Shown in pieces: positions 63,701 to 64,000 of a stretch of DNA of 64,000 bases. Numbering within the stretch: position 1 is the first letter of the stretch; the number at the start of each line of letters is the position of its first letter. Both the position numbers and the translations under genes were made by a program. The notes beneath the pieces are model-generated. The model searched no databases. It was given only the letters and a program-made list of their open reading frames with translations, and was not told the DNA's origin. The DNA is from Saprospirales bacterium GYS_P2D (GTDB lineage Bacteria; Bacteroidota; Bacteroidia; Chitinophagales; Saprospiraceae). Where the stretch lies: NCBI GenBank assembly GCA_009833045.1, contig WUUP01000001.1, positions 923,586 to 987,585 of the forward strand, written 5' to 3'.

Positions 63701-64000
63701 TGTATGTCCAGACTCAAAAGAATTGAACTCTCCAGTGATCTGATCTTTAAGTGCAGAGTAGCCGCTGAAATCAGCGTTGAGTCTATCTACTACCATCCGA
63801 AGATCATCTCGAGAGAAGTTTTTGCCAGTACCAATAGCATCACCATTATGAAAGACATTGAATGCGATAGGTATGATAGTGAGACCATTAGGACATGTCT
63901 CATTGTCTCCAGCGCTTTTGCGAGCTTTGAGCGCTCTTACATTCTTAGCGATGAATGCATTATACTTAGTAAGCCTTTTGCTATACTCTTCAGGACTATT
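60773..64000 (-). CDS. Secreted metzincin metalloprotease (M43-like) with T9SS sorting domain, partial
   Basis: The reading frame is open through the right edge, so the N-terminus is missing; about 1075 residues are visible. The zinc motif HEIGHWLGLPH is the metzincin HExxHxxGxxH, and the later NIFNYMDYS supplies the Met-turn, as in pappalysin-like (M43) proteases. Three related beta repeats follow, each containing paired Cys and a segment such as DVWFTATVP or DIWFEVEVP and a TPGE/APGE turn; these resemble PPC-type domains. The last 75 residues (YPNPTSDYLNI to the end) are a type A T9SS sorting domain, so the protein is sent to the surface or released. It probably degrades external protein. 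Confidence 0.92.
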   Translation of the reverse strand, partial: NSPEEYSKRLTKYNAFIAKNVRALKARKSAGDNETCPNGLTIIPIAFNVFHNGDAIGTGKNFSRDDLRMVVDRLNADFSGYSALKDQITGEFNSFESGHTCIQFAIGKINRINTNDCPYWNKGALHNTLHQCLPGGSGVGSDNDPNDYLNIYITDLKSGYLGVASSIPPLYGQANSDDDGVTINWNIVIPGKNPNSLYNRGSVLSHEIGHWLGLPHVNGDINGRGCGADDGFTDTYPQSDQRFYSCGSAEIPQSCGSVDNIFNYMDYSADCAKLMFTEEQAMTMQKVLETERKGLSTSFKRGNEDRDLYNTTCRTFEANSSLFEFAVMDCHGEINFLDYQTKWYPSAYSADGSGGGLTLFTWVMENRGETAEVIAKNELAKRQVAHNSGRYTDVDIYNLYVQCWDPYQEVYTEKQLAGRVMSIIRKCETPENDEMEGAFDLSFGIDCFEESYVLNSATANQASYLSCSDYSTRADVWFKTMAPEQSGMEIKAIRTSGATANPVIEVYYMRNGKLTCANNTVASTLEMTDLIPGEELYFRVFNKAVEDEGTFTICLSQVALQNNTCATAVPLAVNTNCSAKVYHNFGATASGYPSNKAVCGRTDNAKDIWFEVEVPRSGNVYVESFKVDGGVDEIIMEAYAGACGDITPIACSSIKEYYPNYDRHGLVEITDRTPGEKILIRIFGNGSVDEGEFKLCAYDGGPQTSCRINLIETVSQSDCQGADNMYTQTIRVHYRNAGANEYIYVNNQPFRVTGSPQLITLTELQADGKVVNVTANIGNSSDDLCWQQSFYKSYSLWTAPNSCLDASLPNDDCEGAIALSVGTSCQRQYFSNVGATYSTAVKPYFGCGASGYKPSDVWFTATVPASGNLVVSAPLLFNGNNMILEAYYGDCSELVQFACDQFGGSKGSELVFEDRAPGEVLYIRVADQGSNTQGEFAMCAYDPGVTGAYAGAASQEAKDWYYDEETQEIVQIENNITEENNTEVKPIFDEAISMSVYPNPTSDYLNINLAEGVSADTQISILDFTGALIKVVDTAESSAYSQTIEINLNDLPTGQYYVNVRSENFTKTEAIQIIK

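Noticed and set aside
1-64000. Mobile element, prophage, CRISPR or defence island
   Set aside because: No transposase, integrase, phage, restriction or Cas-like protein, and no regularly spaced repeats were seen; only one tRNA, without flanking repeats that suggest an attachment site.

Overview
The window comes from a Bacteroidota chromosome. Supporting signs are a SusC/SusD pair, a hybrid two-component regulator (HTCS), a secreted metalloprotease with a type IX secretion (T9SS) sorting tail, many lipoproteins, and eight perfect copies of the Bacteroidota -7 promoter box (TANNTTTG) just upstream of genes. I cannot fix the genus; a marine, Saprospiria-like polysaccharide degrader would fit. 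I see no IS element, prophage, CRISPR array or rRNA. No gene-free stretch exceeds 300 bases; the longest are 50955-51227 (273 bases) and 8659-8901 (243 bases), and both show only possible control signals.

Left flank (1-16300), housekeeping: two thioredoxin-fold proteins; exodeoxyribonuclease III with a membrane-anchored unknown; a YhhN-family membrane protein; two OmpH/Skp chaperones and a SPOR lipoprotein; a PurF-type amidophosphoribosyltransferase; then a rightward block with a small tail-anchored protein, mutL, two rhomboid proteases, a membrane EEP-family hydrolase, cysS and an M28 peptidase.

Centre (about 16400-47700), a pectin utilisation locus: 21 leftward genes run from a GH28 polygalacturonase (start 43220) to a CE12 acetylesterase (stop 16835), with a divergent HTCS at 43418. 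Outside the cytoplasm the locus encodes GH28, two GH105 unsaturated-uronyl hydrolases, GH43, CE8 pectin methylesterase, CE12 and two more alpha/beta-hydrolase esterases, a DUF4861-type lipoprotein and SusC/SusD. A TRAP transporter (dctPQM) with a lipoprotein binding subunit would carry (unsaturated) uronates over the inner membrane. Inside, galacturonate passes through uxaC, uxaB and uxaA to 2-keto-3-deoxygluconate (KDG). Unsaturated uronate passes through an IolB/KduI-like isomerase and KduD to the same KDG. KdgK and KdgA finish to pyruvate and glyceraldehyde-3-phosphate. No polysaccharide lyase is in the cluster although three gene products need lyase products, so lyases must lie elsewhere. 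A triplet of CGATGG repeats, two of them 11 bp apart, upstream of the GH28 promoter is a candidate HTCS operator. A second promoter with an inverted repeat precedes the GH43 gene.

Right flank (47700-64000): folE plus a PTPS-family gene; a CAU-anticodon tRNA (probably tRNA-Ile2) with its own promoter and terminator; an M28 peptidase with PA domain; a four-gene unit of lipoprotein, 7-TM protein, sensor-less histidine kinase and LuxR-type regulator; an ileS of the eukaryote-like class with a swapped GxHH signature motif (a predictor of extreme mupirocin tolerance); a third thioredoxin-fold protein; a YdbS/YdbT-like PH-domain pair; and a large secreted metzincin protease cut by the window end.

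The strongest leads are the altered IleS motif, the candidate HTCS operator, the IolB-like protein in the KduI position, the DUF4861 lipoprotein inside the pectin operon, and the separate 7-TM partner of a histidine kinase.
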